Shown piece after piece: positions 5,645 through 7,523 of a stretch of 7,523 nucleotides of DNA. The DNA lies in contig JACCYS010000278.1 of assembly GCA_013696365.1 (NCBI GenBank), forward strand, positions 1-7,523, in the 5' to 3' direction. A program made the position numbers and the translations under genes. A model generated the notes under the pieces. The model made no database searches and was not told the origin of the DNA. It was given only the letters and a program-made list of their open reading frames with translations. Origin of the DNA: Nocardioidaceae bacterium (GTDB taxonomy: Bacteria > Actinomycetota > Actinomycetes > Propionibacteriales > Nocardioidaceae). Each line of letters opens with the position of its first letter. The stretch's first letter is position 1.

Positions 5645-6331
5645 GCCGCGGGTGAGTCTCGGCTCAGTCTCCAGCCGCGACAGTCCGTTCCAGGCCAAGT
5701 TGCACACATGCGCCGCCACAACATCGCGTGCCGGCTCGCGGGCGTCCAGCCACCACTGACCGGTGGTGCCGACCATGCCGACGAGCATCTGGGCATACAT
5801 CGGGGCGTACGTGGTGTCGAAACCGCGCTCGGCGAACTCGCCGGCCAAGATGTGCTCGACCCGGCTCGCAACGTCACCGATGATCGAGACGAACGAACCG
5901 GACGCGGAGCCAATGGGTGAGTCGCGCACCAGGATGCGGAAGCCATCGGGGTGCTGCTCGATGTAGCCGAGCAATGCGGACGCTGCCTGCTCGAGCAGTG
6001 CGCGCGGTTGGCCGGCGGTCAGCGAGGCGCGCATCATCGCGAGCAACTCCTGCACCTCGCGGTCAACGACCACCGCGTACAGGCCCTCTTTGCCGCCGAA
6101 GTGCTCGTAGACCACTGGTTTGGACACCTCGGCGGTCGAGGCGATCTCTTCCACAGACGTGCCTTCGACGCCGCGCGCGGCAAACAGGCCACAGGCGATC
6201 TCGATCAGTTGCTCGCGTCGCTCTGCAGCCGTCATCCGGCCACGGGTTGCGCGTCGGGTGACCTGGTCGGCCTTGTCCACCGGCTCACCCGGCTGAGCTT
6301 TCTCGTCCGAGGGCGGGCGGAGTGCGGTCAC
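5639..6331 (-). CDS. TetR-family regulator, FasR-like, probably controlling lipid desaturation
   Basis: The protein has 230 residues from the GTG at 6331. The N-terminal TetR DNA-binding domain spans about residues 37-86 (RREQLIEIACGLFAARGVEG, then TSVEEIASTAEVSKPVVYEHFGGKEGLYA). A charged extension of about 35 residues precedes it. The ligand-binding part contains patterns such as LVGMVGTTGQWWLDAREP and NLAWNGLSRL, which resemble mycobacterial and corynebacterial FasR, a TetR protein that senses acyl-CoA and controls fatty acid synthesis. The gene lies 29 bases after the desaturase on the same strand and has no obvious promoter of its own, so it is probably co-transcribed and could repress the desaturase promoter palindrome. 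The start is uncertain: GTG at 6280 and ATG at 6235 are in-frame alternatives, and none has a strong Shine-Dalgarno sequence. The open frame reaches 6439, but that part overlaps the desaturase. TetR identity is secure; the target and ligand are inferred. Confidence 0.9.
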   Translation of the reverse strand: MTALRPPSDEKAQPGEPVDKADQVTRRATRGRMTAAERREQLIEIACGLFAARGVEGTSVEEIASTAEVSKPVVYEHFGGKEGLYAVVVDREVQELLAMMRASLTAGQPRALLEQAASALLGYIEQHPDGFRILVRDSPIGSASGSFVSIIGDVASRVEHILAGEFAERGFDTTYAPMYAQMLVGMVGTTGQWWLDAREPARDVVAAHVCNLAWNGLSRLETEPRLTRGG

Positions 6332-6360
6332 ACCATGGAGTCTGTCAGGTGCGGGCACTC

Positions 6361-7347
6361 TCACCGGGTGACGACGCTCGCGTCCGCTCGTTTGGCGGCG
6401 ATCCGCTCGGCAACCGGCCACCGCACGTCGCCGGCCCATCCGAGCCGCTCAAACATCCAGATGAGTCGCGCTGAGGAGTCGAGTTGGCCGCGGAGGACTC
6501 CGTGCCGCGCGCAGGTCGGGTCGGCGTGGTGCAGGTTGTGCCACGACTCGCCAAAACTCGGCACCGCGAGCCACCACACGTTGCCGGAGTGGTCGCGACT
6601 CTTGAACGGCCGCTCGCCGACCGTGTGGCAGATGGAGTTGATCGACCAAGTCACGTGATGCAGCAGCGACATCCGTACCAGGGTGGCCCAGAAGAATGCG
6701 GTCAGCGCGCCCTGCCACGACATCGACAGCAACCCTCCAAGCAGGGCAGGCGCCATCAGCGACACTCCCGCCCACAGCGGGAACTGCCGCGAGATCCGAA
6801 CCAGATCGGGGTCTTTCATCAGGTCCGGTGCGTAACGGCGCAGGGGGGTCTGCTCGACGTCGAACAGCCATCCCACATGGGCGTATACGAAGCCCTTGGC
6901 CAAGGCGCTGACCGACTCGCCGTAGCGCCACGGCGAGTGCGGGTCGCCGTCGCGGTCAGAGAACTTGTGGTGCTTGCGATGATCGGCGACCCAGCGGATC
7001 ACTGGCCCCTCGACGGCGAGCGTGCCCGCGATCGCCATCGCGATCTTGAGTGGACGCTTGGGCCGGTAGGACTTGTGCGTGAACAGTCGGTGGAAGCCGG
7101 CAGTGATGCCCAAGCCGCTGATCACGTAGAACACCAGCCCGATGATGATGTCCCGCCAACCGAGCCACCCACCCCAGGCGACCGGCACCGCTGCCAGGAC
7201 CGCGAGGAATGGCACCGCGATGAAGACAGCCAGCAAAACCCGCTCGGTCAGCGACTGTTGGTCACTTCCCAGGGTTGCCTGACCTGTGGTTTGCTCCAGG
7301 TCACCGGCGGTGTCGAGTGCGCTGCTGGGGGTGGTGGTGGTGGTCAT
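6361..7347 (-). CDS. Membrane fatty acyl (delta-9 type) desaturase
   Basis: The 328-residue integral membrane protein belongs to the fatty acyl-CoA/lipid desaturase family, which uses a di-iron centre, O2 and electrons from a reductase to put a cis double bond into long acyl chains. All three histidine boxes are present: HRLFTH (86-91), HRKHH (123-127) and HNLHH (270-274). The additional conserved DGDPHSPW (133-140), LLHHVTW and NSICH (237-241) are also seen. Hydrophobic segments lie at about 37-58, 66-85, 102-120, 192-208 and 212-230. The N-terminal 35 residues are polar and begin Met-(Thr)5. The ATG at 7347 has a GAGGA 3 bases upstream. DesA3-type desaturases need an NADPH-dependent reductase partner, and none lies in this window. 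Presence of the TetR gene behind it and an operator in its promoter suggests control by lipid supply. The substrate (CoA ester or phospholipid) and bond position cannot be read from sequence. Confidence 0.94.
   Translation of the reverse strand: MTTTTTPSSALDTAGDLEQTTGQATLGSDQQSLTERVLLAVFIAVPFLAVLAAVPVAWGGWLGWRDIIIGLVFYVISGLGITAGFHRLFTHKSYRPKRPLKIAMAIAGTLAVEGPVIRWVADHRKHHKFSDRDGDPHSPWRYGESVSALAKGFVYAHVGWLFDVEQTPLRRYAPDLMKDPDLVRISRQFPLWAGVSLMAPALLGGLLSMSWQGALTAFFWATLVRMSLLHHVTWSINSICHTVGERPFKSRDHSGNVWWLAVPSFGESWHNLHHADPTCARHGVLRGQLDSSARLIWMFERLGWAGDVRWPVAERIAAKRADASVVTR
7330..7344 (-). repeat. (ACC)5 trinucleotide run right after the desaturase start codon
   Basis: Five consecutive ACC codons follow the ATG and give Thr2-Thr6. 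It is a short in-frame simple repeat in a polar, probably cytoplasmic N-terminal tail. Confidence 0.85.
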
Positions 7348-7350
7348 CGG

Positions 7351-7355
7351 TCCTC
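7351..7355 (-). promoter_or_regulatory. Ribosome binding site of the desaturase gene
   Basis: On the minus strand GAGGA is followed by CCG and the ATG at 7347. The spacing is short but acceptable, and it supports the chosen start. Confidence 0.5.
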
Positions 7356-7418
7356 GCTGGGGTCCGGGCGCTGTCGTGCGGTCGCACTGAGCCGGTCTGG
7401 CTACGCCTACGTCACCGT

Positions 7419-7438
7419 AACCTACGCTTGCGTAGGTT
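7419..7438. promoter_or_regulatory. Perfect 20-bp palindromic operator in the desaturase promoter
   Basis: AACCTACGCTTGCGTAGGTT is an exact inverted repeat with 9-base arms and a 2-base centre, the size and symmetry expected for a TetR-family dimer. An adjoining weaker inverted repeat, TACG-TCAC-CGTA (7408-7419), and another CTACGC (7401-7406) lie on the gene side, so there may be additional half-sites. It sits 72 bases upstream of the desaturase start. The neighbouring TetR protein is the likely binder, which is an inference. The palindrome could equally serve a divergent gene beyond the right edge. Confidence 0.75.
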
Positions 7439-7447
7439 GGATGTCGA
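7419..7447 (-). promoter_or_regulatory. Candidate desaturase promoter overlapped by the operator
   Basis: On the minus strand TCGACA (7447-7442, five of six matches to TTGACA) is followed after exactly 17 bases by TAGGTT (7424-7419), which keeps the TA...T core of a -10. The -10 is the right half of the palindrome and the spacer is largely covered by it. Transcription would begin near 7412, giving a leader of roughly 65 bases. The remaining sequence to the right edge (7448-7523) shows no recognisable gene, and only a weak plus-strand CATAGT at 7463-7468 hints at a divergent promoter. Confidence 0.5.
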
Positions 7448-7523
7448 TCTGGCGTATCGCGGCATAGTCCGTACGCTGAGGCCGATCGTTCCCCGGTTGG
7501 TCTGTCGGCAGGGCCCGCCGCAC

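Noticed and set aside
6332..6439. N-terminal extension of the TetR frame by 36 codons
   Set aside because: It would overlap the end of the desaturase gene, and the extra Arg-rich residues do not look like the family.
6484..7467. Plus-strand open frame of 327 codons
   Set aside because: It is antisense to the desaturase and its promoter; the desaturase has all three histidine boxes.

Overview
The window is strongly GC-rich, densely coding DNA from an actinobacterium (class Actinomycetia). The evidence is the run of a resuscitation-promoting factor, the 16S rRNA dimethyltransferase rsmA/ksgA, the MEP-pathway kinase ispE and an ABC-F ATPase. This order resembles the rpfB-ksgA-ispE cluster known from mycobacteria and relatives. 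GTG starts and an iron-dependent membrane acyl desaturase fit the same group. Family and genus cannot be fixed from the sequence alone.

Left block, 1-4141, plus strand: the 3' end of an rpfB-like gene (tail of a G5 domain, Glu/Pro linker, complete Rpf lysozyme-like domain), then rsmA, ispE and a Uup-like ABC-F gene. rsmA and ispE overlap by one base and the other gaps are about 50 bases. This looks like one housekeeping transcript covering wall remodelling at resuscitation, 30S maturation, isoprenoid precursor synthesis and a ribosome-linked ATPase.

Middle block, 4147-5536: a MarR-family regulator (minus) is divergent from a trans-aconitate 2-methyltransferase-like gene, tam (plus). Their short AT-rich intergenic region holds a perfect 7+2+7 palindrome with a TTGACA -35 hexamer inside it, so the regulator probably controls tam and itself. 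MarR converges on the ABC-F gene with only 5 bases between stop codons.

Convergent junction, 5537-5638: between tam and a TetR gene lies a compact repeat cluster. It has two exact 24-bp copies of a self-complementary module, a shorter related copy, an inverted relative and a 14-bp tandem duplication that runs into the TetR stop codon. It probably forms hairpins and may act as a two-way terminator.

Right block, 5639-7523, minus strand: a membrane fatty acyl (delta-9 type) desaturase is followed after 29 bases by a TetR regulator whose C-terminal part resembles the lipid regulator FasR. A perfect 9+2+9 palindrome overlaps the predicted -10 of the desaturase promoter. This suggests a feedback loop in which the TetR protein sets membrane unsaturation and its own level.

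Most of the window is recognisable housekeeping or regulatory content, and I see no clearly new multi-gene system. The parts most worth a second look are the repeat cluster at 5536-5644 and the two operator-promoter arrangements. No tRNA, rRNA, insertion sequence, prophage or CRISPR array was seen, and no gene-free stretch exceeds 300 bases.
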